Source of the DNA: Paraburkholderia sp. UYCP14C
Lineage (GTDB): Bacteria > Pseudomonadota > Gammaproteobacteria > Burkholderiales > Burkholderiaceae
NCBI RefSeq assembly: GCF_004197395.1
Contig: NZ_SELS01000021.1
Coordinates: 62,001 to 126,000 of the forward strand
Reading direction: 5' to 3'
Length of the DNA stretch: 64,000 nt
Shown in pieces: positions 1 to 8,532 of the stretch. Position numbers and translations under genes: made by a program. The notes beneath the pieces are model-generated. The model saw only the letters and a list, made by a program, of their open reading frames with translations. It was not told the origin of the DNA and ran no database searches. Numbering within the stretch: position 1 is the stretch's first letter; each line of letters opens with the position of its first letter.

Positions 1-765
1 GCCGAGCAGCACCGCAATCGCGTCTTCCTGCTGCGCGATCTGCTGCTCGAATTGCGGGATGGTCGCCTTCGTCGCCGCGTAGTCCGACTGGCTCTGGGCG
101 AGTTCCATATCGGAGGTCTGTCCGAACTGCTGGCGCAGCGTGAACACATGCACGGAATCGGCGCGGCTCTCCGTCGTGCTCTTGGCGATTTCGAGCTGCG
201 CGTCGAGACTGCGCAGCGTGATATAGGACGATGCGACCGATGCGACGAGCGTCAGGATCGTCGCGCGGCGGCTCTGTTCGGCCGCATTCGTGTTTGCGCG
301 TGCCGCCTCGGTTTCGCGCCGCACCTGGCCGAACAGGTCGATGGTCCAGAACGCCGAGATATTCGGCTGGAACTCGTTGAAGACCGGCGAGACGCCGGCC
401 GGTATCGGCGTCGGGCCGTTCTGCGATGCGCGCTCACGCGCCGCGCTGAAACCGGCGCTCGCCTGCGGGAACAGTGCCGAACGCGTGCTCACGAACTGGC
501 CCATGAACTCGTCGACACGCGCGGCCGCCTGCTTCACGTTGAGGTTGTTCTCGAGCGCGGTCTTCACCAGGTCGTTCAGCACCGGGTCGTCGAACTGCTC
601 CCACCACGTGGTGTTGGCGACGTCGGCCACATCCGGGTACGCGAACCGGTAGGTTGCTGGCACGTCGACTTTGGGCCGCTCGTAGTTGGGGCCGAGCAGA
701 CAGCCGTTCAGCAAGCCGGTGAGCAGGACTGGCGCGGCCACGCGCGCGATGGCGGCGGCTCGCAT
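1..765 (-). CDS. RND outer-membrane factor, OprM/NodT family (3' part missing)
   Basis: This is the outer-membrane channel of a tripartite efflux pump. The first 255 residues are visible and the gene runs off the left edge, so the C-terminal part is missing. The N-terminus is a lipoprotein signal with a lipobox LLNGC (Cys22), followed by the GPNYERP motif typical of OprM-type factors. Long alpha-helical coiled-coil stretches rich in Gln, Ala and Ser follow, as in the periplasmic tunnel. The ATG lies one base after the stop of the upstream pump gene, so the two are co-transcribed and probably translationally coupled. Family assignment is firm; the substrate is unknown. Confidence 0.93.
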   Translation of the reverse strand, partial: MRAAAIARVAAPVLLTGLLNGCLLGPNYERPKVDVPATYRFAYPDVADVANTTWWEQFDDPVLNDLVKTALENNLNVKQAAARVDEFMGQFVSTRSALFPQASAGFSAARERASQNGPTPIPAGVSPVFNEFQPNISAFWTIDLFGQVRRETEAARANTNAAEQSRRATILTLVASVASSYITLRSLDAQLEIAKSTTESRADSVHVFTLRQQFGQTSDMELAQSQSDYAATKATIPQFEQQIAQQEDAIAVLLG

Positions 766-766
766 G

Positions 767-3700
767 TCAGTCGTCCTCATGCCGTGCGGACGGCGTGGTG
801 GTCGGCGAACCAGGGCCGCCGGATGCGGGCGGCGGAGGCGTGCCGCTGCCCGACGCGGGCGTTTGCTTGCCGCCACCCTTGCGCGAGCCAAGCGACTCGA
901 TCCGCCAGTAGAACATCGGAATGAAGAACACGGCGATCGCGGTCGCACCCAGCATCCCGCCGATCACACCCGTGCCGATCGAATGGCGGCTGTTCTGCGA
1001 GGCGCCCAGCGCGATCGCGAGCGGCACGCAGCCGAGGATGAACGCGAGCGACGTCATCACGATCGGCCGCAGGCGCTCTTCCGCGGCGACCAGCGCCGCG
1101 TCGTACGGCGACTTGCCTTGTTCCCGGTTCAGCACCGCGAACTCGAAGATCAGAATCGCGTTCTTCGCGGCGAGCGCGATCAGCATGGTCAGCCCGATCT
1201 GGAAGTACACGTCGTTGTTCAGGCCGCGCAGCAGGATCGCGAGCAGCGCGCCGAACAGCGCGAATGGCACCGCCATCAGCACGCCGAACGGCAGCGACCA
1301 CTTCTCGTATTGCGCGGCGAGAATCAGGAACACCATGACGATCCCGAACCCGAACACGAGGCCGCCGGTCGAGCCCGACTTGATCTCTTCGAATGCCTCG
1401 CCGCTCCACCCGACGCCATAGCCCGGCGGCATCTGCGCGGCGAGTTCCTGCAAGGTCGCGATCACCTGGCCCGAGCTATAGCCCGGCGCCGCGTTCGCCG
1501 TAATCTTCACCGCCGGGAAGTTGTTGAAGCGCGTGATCAGGTCGGCCCCCGTGACGTACTTGTAAGTCATCACCGCCTTGATCGGCACCATGGCGTTCGA
1601 GCGGCTGCGCACGTAGATCTCGTCGAGGTCGGTGGGCGTGAGCCGGTAGCGCGGATCGGCCTGAACGATCACCTGCCAGAGCCGTGCGTCCTTGTTGAAC
1701 TGCGACACGTAAAGCGAGCCGAACATCGTCTGCATCGCGCTGTACACCTCTTCGACCGGCACGCCGAGCGTCTCCGCCTGGTCGCGGTCGACGTTCACGA
1801 GCAACTGCTGCGAGCTCGCGTTGAACGTCGTGGTCACACCGGTGAGTTCGGGGCGCGCCTTCGCCTTGGTCATGAAGTCCTGCACGACTCCCGCGAGCTG
1901 CTGGATCGAACCGTCGCCGTGGCTTTCGATCCACATCTCGGTGCCGCCCGTCGTACCCAGGCCCGGAATGGCCGGCGGATTCACCGGTACGACGAGGCCC
2001 TCCTGAATCTTCGAGAGCGTCTCGTACGCCTTGATCAGCACCGCGCGCGCGTTTTGCTCCCGGATGTTCGAGAACTTGTACCGTTCGTCGAAACCTTTCA
2101 GGCCGACGAAGAATGTGCCCGCGTTATTCTTGTTCTGACTGTCGAGCAGGCTGTAGCCGTTCACGATCGTGATGCTGCTGACCGCTTCCTGTTTCATGAA
2201 ATAGTCGGTGACCTTGTCGCCCACGTCAGCGGTACGGTCGAGACTCGCCGCGTCGGGCATGATGATCGCGCCAAGCAGATAGCCCTGGTCCTCGGGCGGC
2301 AGAAAGGCGCCGGGGATCGATTTGCCCATCATGACCGCGAGCGCGATCACGACACCGAAAACGATGAGCCCCAACACGTAACGCCTGATGATGAACTGGA
2401 CGGCGCGCCCGTAGCCGGCCGTCATGCGCTCGAACTGACGGTCGAACCACTTGAAGAAACCCTTTTTCTCATGGTGCGTGGGCTTGAGCAGAATCGCGGC
2501 AAGCGCCGGAGACAGCGTGAGCGCCACGATGCCCGAGAACACCACGGAGATCGCAATCGTGATCGCGAACTGCTTGTACAACTGCCCGGTGATCCCGCTC
2601 AGGAACGCAACCGGCACGAACACGGCGCACATCACGAGCACGATCGCGACGACCGGGCCCGACACCTCGTCCATCGCTCGCTTGGCCGCGTCTTTAGGAC
2701 TGAGTTTGAAGACGGTCATATTGCGCTCGACGTTCTCGATCACGACGATCGCGTCGTCCACGACGATGCCGATCGCGAGTACCATCCCGAACAAGGTCAG
2801 CATGTTGATCGAAAAGCCGAGCGCCGCCATCCCCATCGCCGTGCCGACGATCGACACCGGTACCGCCAGCACCGGAATGATCGTCGCGCGCAGGCTCTGC
2901 AGGAACACGAACACGACGATCACCACCAGCACGAGCGCCTCGAAGAACGTATGGATCACGTCGGCGATCGACGCACGCGTGAAATCCGTCGTGTCCAGCG
3001 CAATCGAATAGTCGAGCCCTTCAGGAAACGACTTCTTGAGCTCCGCGAGCGTCTGGTGTACCTGCTTCGAGACGTCGAGCGCATTCGCGCCCGGCTGCTG
3101 GTAGACCGCGATGATCGTCGCGGGTTTGCCCTGATAGGTGGTGCGGTTCGAATAGCTCTTCTGACCCAGTTCGGCCCGGCCGACGTCTTTCAGGCGGACG
3201 ATCGCCGCGCCGTTGCTTGCTGCGCGGATGATGATGTTGTCGAAATCGGCGGGCGTCGCGAGCCGCCCGGTGGTCGTCACCGCGAACGACTGCTCGACCG
3301 GGTTGCCGGTGGGCGACTGGCCGACGGTGCCGACCGCGAATTGCTCGTTCTGCGCGCGCACGGCGTTCTGCACGTCGCCGGCGGTGATGCTCAGCTGCGC
3401 CATGCGATCGGGCTTCAACCAGATCCGCATCGCGTAATCCGGCGTACCGAAGATCGACGACTGGTTCGCGCCCGAAATCCGCTTGATCGTGTCGAGCACG
3501 TAGACGTTCGCATAGTTCGCGATATAGGTCGGATCGAAACGCTGGTCCGGCGAGTAGATCGCGATCACCATCATGAATGCGTTCGACTTCTTCTGGACCT
3601 GCACGCCCTGCGACTGAACCTGCTGCGGCAATTGCGGCAGCGCGAGGTTCACGCGGTTCTGCACGTCGACCTGGGCCAGCTCCGGATTGGTGCCGATCTG

Positions 3701-3988
3701 GAAGAACGCATTGAGCGTGTAGTTGCCGGTCGACGAGCCGGACGAATACATGTAGATCATGTTGTCCGCGCCGTTGACCTGCTGCTCGATCGGCGCTGCC
3801 ACGTTGTTCGACACGACGTCGGCGCTCGCGCCCGGGTAGGTCGCGGAGACCGTGATCTGCGGCGGTGTGACGTCCGGATACTGCGCGATGGGCAGCGAGA
3901 ACAGTGTCAACGCGCCGCCGAGCGTGATCACGATCGAGATGACGGACGCGAAGATGGGCCGGTCGATGCAGAAACGCGAGATGTTCAT
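767..3988 (-). CDS. RND multidrug efflux permease, HAE1 (AcrB/MexB) family
   Basis: An inner-membrane proton-driven drug exporter of 1073 residues, the usual length for AcrB homologues. It starts with the family N-terminus MNISRFCIDRPIFA. Twelve membrane segments and two large periplasmic loops can be read. The proton-relay pair is present in TM4 (Asp411-Asp412 in GIVVDDAIVV). The C-terminal tail is Pro/Gly/Ser-rich and low complexity. It sits 11 bases after the adaptor gene and one base before the outer-membrane factor, in the classic order adaptor-pump-channel. The upstream promoter is inferred to carry a GACCAAGGTC site. Substrate specificity cannot be told from sequence. Confidence 0.97.
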   Translation of the reverse strand: MNISRFCIDRPIFASVISIVITLGGALTLFSLPIAQYPDVTPPQITVSATYPGASADVVSNNVAAPIEQQVNGADNMIYMYSSGSSTGNYTLNAFFQIGTNPELAQVDVQNRVNLALPQLPQQVQSQGVQVQKKSNAFMMVIAIYSPDQRFDPTYIANYANVYVLDTIKRISGANQSSIFGTPDYAMRIWLKPDRMAQLSITAGDVQNAVRAQNEQFAVGTVGQSPTGNPVEQSFAVTTTGRLATPADFDNIIIRAASNGAAIVRLKDVGRAELGQKSYSNRTTYQGKPATIIAVYQQPGANALDVSKQVHQTLAELKKSFPEGLDYSIALDTTDFTRASIADVIHTFFEALVLVVIVVFVFLQSLRATIIPVLAVPVSIVGTAMGMAALGFSINMLTLFGMVLAIGIVVDDAIVVIENVERNMTVFKLSPKDAAKRAMDEVSGPVVAIVLVMCAVFVPVAFLSGITGQLYKQFAITIAISVVFSGIVALTLSPALAAILLKPTHHEKKGFFKWFDRQFERMTAGYGRAVQFIIRRYVLGLIVFGVVIALAVMMGKSIPGAFLPPEDQGYLLGAIIMPDAASLDRTADVGDKVTDYFMKQEAVSSITIVNGYSLLDSQNKNNAGTFFVGLKGFDERYKFSNIREQNARAVLIKAYETLSKIQEGLVVPVNPPAIPGLGTTGGTEMWIESHGDGSIQQLAGVVQDFMTKAKARPELTGVTTTFNASSQQLLVNVDRDQAETLGVPVEEVYSAMQTMFGSLYVSQFNKDARLWQVIVQADPRYRLTPTDLDEIYVRSRSNAMVPIKAVMTYKYVTGADLITRFNNFPAVKITANAAPGYSSGQVIATLQELAAQMPPGYGVGWSGEAFEEIKSGSTGGLVFGFGIVMVFLILAAQYEKWSLPFGVLMAVPFALFGALLAILLRGLNNDVYFQIGLTMLIALAAKNAILIFEFAVLNREQGKSPYDAALVAAEERLRPIVMTSLAFILGCVPLAIALGASQNSRHSIGTGVIGGMLGATAIAVFFIPMFYWRIESLGSRKGGGKQTPASGSGTPPPPASGGPGSPTTTPSARHEDD

Positions 3989-3999
3989 CGAGTCGCCCC

Positions 4000-5286
4000 T
4001 TACTGCGATGCGCCGCTAGCCGCGGCCGGCGCCATCGGCCGGCCGCCCTCGCTTACCTGCGGCGCCGACGCGCCGCCCTTTTCAACGATCGGCGTGCCGC
4101 CGGTCTGCGTGGAGGGGAGCGTGCTGGTAATCTTGAGCGCCACGTCGGGTATGACGCGGATCGCGCCATCCACCACGATGCGCTCGCCGGCCTTCAGGCC
4201 ATCGTTGATGAACCAGTTGTCGCCGCTCCAGTCGCCGACTTCGACCACGCGCTGCTTCGCCTTCGACTCACTGTCGAGGACCCACACGAAGTGGCTCTTC
4301 GCGCCCTGCAGCACTGCCCGTTGCGGCACGAGGATCGCATTCGGCCGCGAGGCCCCCGACACGCGCGCGCGCACGAACTGCCCGGGGCGCAACGTGCCCT
4401 TCGGATTCGCGAGCACGGCCCGCACGAGGAACGTGCCCGTGTCGGTGCTGAACGCCGGATTCGCAAAGCTGATGGTGCCGCGCTGCGGAAATTCCGTGCC
4501 GTCGGCGAGTATCACTGCCACGACGAACTCGCTGTTTGGCGGGAAGACCAGCTTGCCTGCCCTGATGTCGTCCTGAAAGTGGAGCATTTCGTTTTCGGAG
4601 ATGCTGAAATTCACCCAGATCGGGTCGATCTGGTAGACATAGGTAAGGAGCCCGGATGCGTTGGCGATCAGATAGCTGCCGTCCTGCTGTCTTGCATAGC
4701 TCGCGACGCCGCTCAGTGGCGACTTGATCGTGGTGTAGCCGAGATTGAGCTCCGCCGTCTCCACCTGCCCTTGCGCGGAAATCACCGCGGCCTGGGCCTG
4801 CTTCTCGTTGCCGATAGCGTCGTCGAGATCCTTCTGGCTCAATGCCTGCTGCGCGGCAAGCGGCTTGACGCGCGCAAGGTTCTGCTGCGCGACCGTGAGC
4901 CGCGCCTGCTGCGCCGCAAGCTGGCCCCGCGCCGTCTGCAGCGCGGCCTGAAACGGCTTCGGATCCATCAGGAACATCGTCTGGCCGGCCTTGATCTTGT
5001 CGCCTTCGGCGTACAACCGCCGGTCGAGAAAGCCGTCCACACGCGCACGAATCTCCACTTCACGCGAACTTTGCGTCTGTGCGGTGAACTCGAGTGAGAC
5101 CGGTGTGTCTTGAGCCACGACCGTCATCACCGTGACTTCCGGCGCGCCGAGCTTCGGCGGCCCCGATGCCTTCTTGCAGCCCGCTAACGATGCGAGCAGC
5201 GCCAGCATCGCGACGACGACGGGCAACGTGAGAGGGCCGCGAGCTTCCGGCCGCGGCGAGGCATTGGACATGGGGACGGTTTTCAT
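4000..5286 (-). CDS. RND periplasmic adaptor lipoprotein (AcrA/MexA family)
   Basis: A membrane-fusion subunit of 428 residues that bridges the inner-membrane pump and the outer-membrane channel. It has a lipoprotein signal with lipobox LAGC (Cys37). A biotinyl-lipoyl/hairpin region with a helical coiled coil (about residues 95-190) and beta-barrel and membrane-proximal domains follow. The C-terminal tail is Ala/Gly/Ser-rich. I chose the ATG at 5286, which has a weak GGCGGA upstream; a second ATG five codons in has no better ribosome site. The gene is 16 bases after the small exported protein and 11 bases before the pump, so it belongs to a four-gene operon. Confidence 0.95.
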   Translation of the reverse strand: MKTVPMSNASPRPEARGPLTLPVVVAMLALLASLAGCKKASGPPKLGAPEVTVMTVVAQDTPVSLEFTAQTQSSREVEIRARVDGFLDRRLYAEGDKIKAGQTMFLMDPKPFQAALQTARGQLAAQQARLTVAQQNLARVKPLAAQQALSQKDLDDAIGNEKQAQAAVISAQGQVETAELNLGYTTIKSPLSGVASYARQQDGSYLIANASGLLTYVYQIDPIWVNFSISENEMLHFQDDIRAGKLVFPPNSEFVVAVILADGTEFPQRGTISFANPAFSTDTGTFLVRAVLANPKGTLRPGQFVRARVSGASRPNAILVPQRAVLQGAKSHFVWVLDSESKAKQRVVEVGDWSGDNWFINDGLKAGERIVVDGAIRVIPDVALKITSTLPSTQTGGTPIVEKGGASAPQVSEGGRPMAPAAASGASQ

Positions 5287-5302
5287 CGCGAGTTCCGCCT
5301 GA

Positions 5303-5695
5303 TCACAAAGGCATGCAATTGCCGAACAGCACGAAGGCGTCGTTTCTGTTCGCGATCGTCAGCGTCATGTCGCCGTCCGCCGAATCGACGACCAGCGTCC
5401 AGCCAAAGCCCAACTCGTTGCCCAGGATGACGACCTGATCCGCGTCCTTGTTGACCGACAGCATCGGCGTCGTGCGCGCGGGACCCACCACTACGCGTTT
5501 GTCGAAGTCGAGCGTCAGGAATTTCGGCAGACCGAGATCGGCGGGCAGAGCGCGCGTGCAGGCGATGCCGGGATCGCAGGCGTGCGCGTCGATCGTCGCG
5601 CAGACCAGCCGCTTGCTGCCGTCGAAGTCCGCCGCGCCGACCTGGGTCGCAACGGTGCCGAGAAGAATCGCGAGACAAACCGAGCTTGATTTCAT
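5303..5695 (-). CDS. small exported protein heading the RND operon
   Basis: A protein of 130 residues with a clear Sec signal (hydrophobic core at residues 7-19, cleavage likely after VGA at 21). The mature part has four cysteines that could form disulfides and is beta-rich. The longer reading frame upstream is Arg-rich and not signal-like. The ATG at 5695 is preceded by GGGAG at a good distance, so I use that start. It is the first gene of the efflux operon, only 16 bases before the adaptor, so it probably acts with the pump in the periplasm or is its stress-induced partner. I do not recognise a family and give no function. Confidence 0.8.
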   Translation of the reverse strand: MKSSSVCLAILLGTVATQVGAADFDGSKRLVCATIDAHACDPGIACTRALPADLGLPKFLTLDFDKRVVVGPARTTPMLSVNKDADQVVILGNELGFGWTLVVDSADGDMTLTIANRNDAFVLFGNCMPL

Positions 5696-5873
5696 CACGT
5701 GCGCTCCCGCTTTTTTCCTTGAACGCTTTCGCACTCCACGCAGCACGACGCGCGCGCAAACCCATGCACGCGCCGCGAGCCGTCTGGTCTCGCGTGCACT
5801 GCAGAGCAGCCAGCGTCCGGTTCTACGCGTTGGCTGAGTTCAGTTTGGTGGCCCGGTGAAACGGCGGCAATCG

Positions 5874-5883
5874 GACCTTGGTC
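5874..5883 (-). promoter_or_regulatory. GACCAAGGTC palindrome, site A (RND operon)
   Basis: On the minus strand this reads AGACCAAGGTCCGATTG. It shares 15 consecutive bases (AGACCAAGGTCCGAT, plus a following T) with site C at 10295. It lies just downstream of the receiver-only regulator gene and 179 bases ahead of the first gene of the efflux operon. The -10-like element after it is weak (CAAACT). It is likely an activator site for the efflux operon; this is inference from repetition and position. Confidence 0.5.
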
Positions 5884-5911
5884 TCATATCGTCCGGTGCG
5901 AAGACGCGTCC

Positions 5912-6298
5912 TCACGGTGTCGGCGGACCGTTGATGGCCATCTCCACCGCCTTGAACAGGATCGCGCTCGTGAACGGCTTGCGCAGATACGCGGCCGCGC
6001 CCGCCGCAAGCGCGGCCTGACGAACGGAGAGATCGTCGTAGGCGGTGATCACGATGACCGGCACGCCCATTTGCGCAAGCTGGCGCTGGACTTCCAGGCC
6101 GTTGCTTCCCGGCATCTGGACATCCAGAATCACGCAAGCGGGCCGATACGACGGAATCGCCACAAGCGCATTCAAGAACTCGTCGCCGCTGCAAAACGTC
6201 TCCGCCCTGATACCTTCGGAATGCAGCAAACGCTTGATGGCTCGGCACACCGACTCGTCATCGTCGACCACCGCAACGAATTGGTTAGGGTTGACCAT
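5912..6298 (-). CDS. receiver-only response regulator (CheY-like, FixJ-type receiver)
   Basis: A 128-residue single receiver domain without an output domain. It has the acidic pocket DDD at residues 12-14, the phospho-acceptor Asp59 in ILDVQMPG, the conserved Thr in VITAYDD and the Lys in LRKPF. Its sequence is close to the receiver of the FixJ-like regulator encoded just upstream (both have LDVQMPG/LDLQMPG followed by LEVQRQL), so it probably arose by duplication. A promoter-like unit with a GACCAAAGTC palindrome lies 83 bases upstream of the ATG, so it seems transcribed separately. It may act as a phosphate sink or a branch output of the neighbouring kinase. Confidence 0.92.
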   Translation of the reverse strand: MVNPNQFVAVVDDDESVCRAIKRLLHSEGIRAETFCSGDEFLNALVAIPSYRPACVILDVQMPGSNGLEVQRQLAQMGVPVIVITAYDDLSVRQAALAAGAAAYLRKPFTSAILFKAVEMAINGPPTP

Positions 6299-6341
6299 AT
6301 GACAGCGCGAACGCGCGGTCGCTCCGGAAAGGGGACCACTG

Positions 6342-6390
6342 ATGCCTTAGCGTAGTGGTTGGAAGCCCGATGAGATATAAGACTTTGGTC
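6342..6390 (-). promoter_or_regulatory. promoter with GACCAAAGTC palindrome, site B (receiver-only regulator)
   Basis: On the minus strand a GACCAAAGTC element (6381-6390) is followed after 26 bases by TACGCT (6349-6354), a plausible -10 hexamer. The start of transcription would then lie near 6342, about 44 bases before the ATG at 6298. The palindrome centre would sit near -43, a usual place for an activator that contacts RNA polymerase. The same spacing recurs at site D. The promoter is predicted, not proven. Confidence 0.5.
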
Positions 6391-6460
6391 CACTAGCGGT
6401 GTCGGACGGCACCGCGCAGAGTGGCGGCGCAATGCGGGAGCCGGTGGCTGATTCGGGCGA

Positions 6461-7084
6461 CTATTCTTCGTCGGCGGTGCAAACGCCGCCCTTTCGCACC
6501 AGATGAACGAGTTCGACGATCGATCGGGCCTTCATCTTCTCCATCACGCGGGCCCGATGAATCTTGATGGTTTTTTCGGCCGCGCCCAGATCGCTCGCAA
6601 CCTGCTTGTTCAGGCGGCCGGTCACGACGAGCTCCATGACTTCGCGTTCGCGGCGCGTCAGATGCCGCATCCGCTCTTCGATTTCCTCGCGCTCGTGGCG
6701 CCGCCTGCTTTCCACACACGCGCGCGCGAGTGCGCGATCCACCGCCGCGAGCAACAGCGAGTCGCGCACCGGCTTGGGCAGAAAGTCGACCGCGCCGCCC
6801 TTCATCGCGTCGACGCTGGAGCCGATGTCACCGTGCCCGGTCAGAAACACGATCGGCAGCAGCTGATCGAGCTGGCGCTGCACTTCGAGTCCGGTCATGC
6901 CCGGCATCTGCAGATCGAGCACGAGGCAGGCCGGCATGCTGGTCAAATCGGCCCGTTCGAGAAAGGCGCGAGGACTGTCGAAGCATTCGACCTGGTAGCC
7001 GGAGGCGCGCAGCAGGCGGGCAAGCGCGCTGCGCACGCTGTCGTCGTCGTCGACGACGAAGACGCGAGTGTTGGTCTGGTTCAT
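6461..7084 (-). CDS. FixJ/NarL-type response regulator
   Basis: A DNA-binding response regulator of 207 residues. The receiver (about 1-125) has acidic residues DDDD at 12-15 and phospho-acceptor Asp57 in LVLDLQMPGM. The LuxR-type helix-turn-helix (about 140-200) begins with LTRREREVMELVV and contains the NKQVASDLGAAEKTIKIHR recognition segment. The ATG at 7084 is five bases after the stop of the kinase gene; the longer open frame upstream lies inside the kinase and is not real. It is the obvious candidate to bind the GACCAARGTC sites found at four promoters nearby, since LuxR-type proteins bind short palindromes. That link is inference. Confidence 0.95.
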   Translation of the reverse strand: MNQTNTRVFVVDDDDSVRSALARLLRASGYQVECFDSPRAFLERADLTSMPACLVLDLQMPGMTGLEVQRQLDQLLPIVFLTGHGDIGSSVDAMKGGAVDFLPKPVRDSLLLAAVDRALARACVESRRRHEREEIEERMRHLTRREREVMELVVTGRLNKQVASDLGAAEKTIKIHRARVMEKMKARSIVELVHLVRKGGVCTADEE

Positions 7085-7089
7085 GGTGA

Positions 7090-8532
7090 TCAGGGCACGC
7101 GTCTGTGTCGGATATCGGTCGCGACGGGAAGCGTGACGTGAAACGATGCCCCTTTGCCCTCGTTGTTTTCCGCCCACAGGCGGCCGCGGTGCGCCGTGAC
7201 GATCGTGCGGCTGATCGAAAGACCCAGTCCGAGCCCCTGCGGTTTGGTGGTGAAAAATGGCCGGAAAATCCTCTCCATACTGTCGACGTCGAGGCCCTGG
7301 CCGCGGTCTTTTACCGTTATCCGTATCAGTCCGCCCGCTTCCTCACGCACCGTCGTGTCGACGAGACGGTCCGCGGCCGGGCAATCCTTGACTGCGTCGA
7401 ACGCATTGAGCAGCAGATTCAGGATCACCTGCTGAAGCTGAACCTTGTCGCCGCAGATCACCGGCAGATTCTCCGGGATGTCGAAGCTCGTGCGCACGCC
7501 GCGCGTCAACGCGTCGCTGTGCACGAGCATCGCGATGTCGCGCACGACGTTGCCGACGTCCAGCAACTGCAACTCGACGTCGCCTTTGCGTACCAGCGCG
7601 CGAATCTTCTGCAGCACGTCGTTCGCGCGGCAATTGTCGGCCACGATGTCTTCGAGCGCCTCGCGCAACTCCACGACGTTGGCCGTTCCCGAATCCATGA
7701 ATTTGCGTGCGGCTTGCGCGTTGAACAGGATCGCGGTAAGCGGCTGCTTCAACTCGTGCGCGAGCGACCCGGCCAGTTCGCCCAATGAAGAAACCCGCGC
7801 GATATGCGCGAGATCCCTCGTATTTCCATCGACTTCGCCGCAGGCACTGCAATCCGATATCGCGGTGATCCGCAATTCGTGATTGTGCACGCGGCATCGG
7901 GTGGTTTCCGCCTCCGCGTGAAAGCCGCCGCCGTCGCGCCGTCGCGCCATCAGAATCTGCGTGGTCGTGACGCCGGGAATCTGTAACTTCGCGCTCCGAT
8001 TGCCTGGGCCAGAGCGCTCGGCGTTGATGCCGTCGATCGGAAACAGTTTGGCGGTCGGCGCGCCGATCAGCTCTTCCCTCGTGTAGCCGAACAGTTGCGC
8101 CGCGCCCGCGTTCGCGAAGATGATCCGGTCGCGCTGATCGACGGTGACGATCGGGACCGGCATCATTTCGAGCACCTCGCGCAGCGGCATTCTCGCGTCG
8201 AGCAGGTGCCGCGTACCGCGATCGCCCTCGCCTCGCAGCCACGATGCGCACGCATCGACACAACGCCGCCATGCCGGCAACGTGTGCGGCGGTTCGTAAG
8301 GATCGCGGGTACCCGGTCGGCTCGATACGCCGGGGATACCGCGAGCGCGCTGAAACCGGTGATGCCTGGGTGAAGACTGTCTGGAAGGGTCGTGCCCGGA
8401 TAGTGGAGGGCGGTCGTTACGCGCAGGGTCGATCTGTGATGGGCTGCCTTGGCGCGGTTGCGCGTACAGCGCCGTAAGAATTCCCGCTACCCCGATCGCC
8501 AGGTGTCTCCCATGCTCGAACAGATTAATCAT
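7090..8532 (-). CDS. PAS-domain sensor histidine kinase (FixL-like architecture)
   Basis: A 480-residue kinase paired with the FixJ-like regulator downstream. The first 110 residues hold a short hydrophobic stretch and a polar, low-complexity segment with no recognised domain. A PAS domain follows at about 115-228. The phospho-acceptor His259 lies in SLAHELKQPLTA, and the ATPase domain has N (NLLLNAFDAV), G1 (DRGQGLD) and G2 (GLGLGLS) motifs. I chose ATG 8532, which has GGAGG seven bases before it, over GTG 8538. In contrast to FixL, I see no histidine at the haem-ligand position of the PAS domain, so it probably senses something other than oxygen through b-type haem. Confidence 0.93.
   Translation of the reverse strand: MINLFEHGRHLAIGVAGILTALYAQPRQGSPSQIDPARNDRPPLSGHDPSRQSSPRHHRFQRARGIPGVSSRPGTRDPYEPPHTLPAWRRCVDACASWLRGEGDRGTRHLLDARMPLREVLEMMPVPIVTVDQRDRIIFANAGAAQLFGYTREELIGAPTAKLFPIDGINAERSGPGNRSAKLQIPGVTTTQILMARRRDGGGFHAEAETTRCRVHNHELRITAISDCSACGEVDGNTRDLAHIARVSSLGELAGSLAHELKQPLTAILFNAQAARKFMDSGTANVVELREALEDIVADNCRANDVLQKIRALVRKGDVELQLLDVGNVVRDIAMLVHSDALTRGVRTSFDIPENLPVICGDKVQLQQVILNLLLNAFDAVKDCPAADRLVDTTVREEAGGLIRITVKDRGQGLDVDSMERIFRPFFTTKPQGLGLGLSISRTIVTAHRGRLWAENNEGKGASFHVTLPVATDIRHRRVP

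Noticed and set aside
686-4576. Plus-strand open frame of 1296 codons opposite the RND pump and adaptor
   Set aside because: It is rich in Arg, His and Asp with no domain pattern and is the mirror of strongly conserved RND genes; it comes from high GC content.
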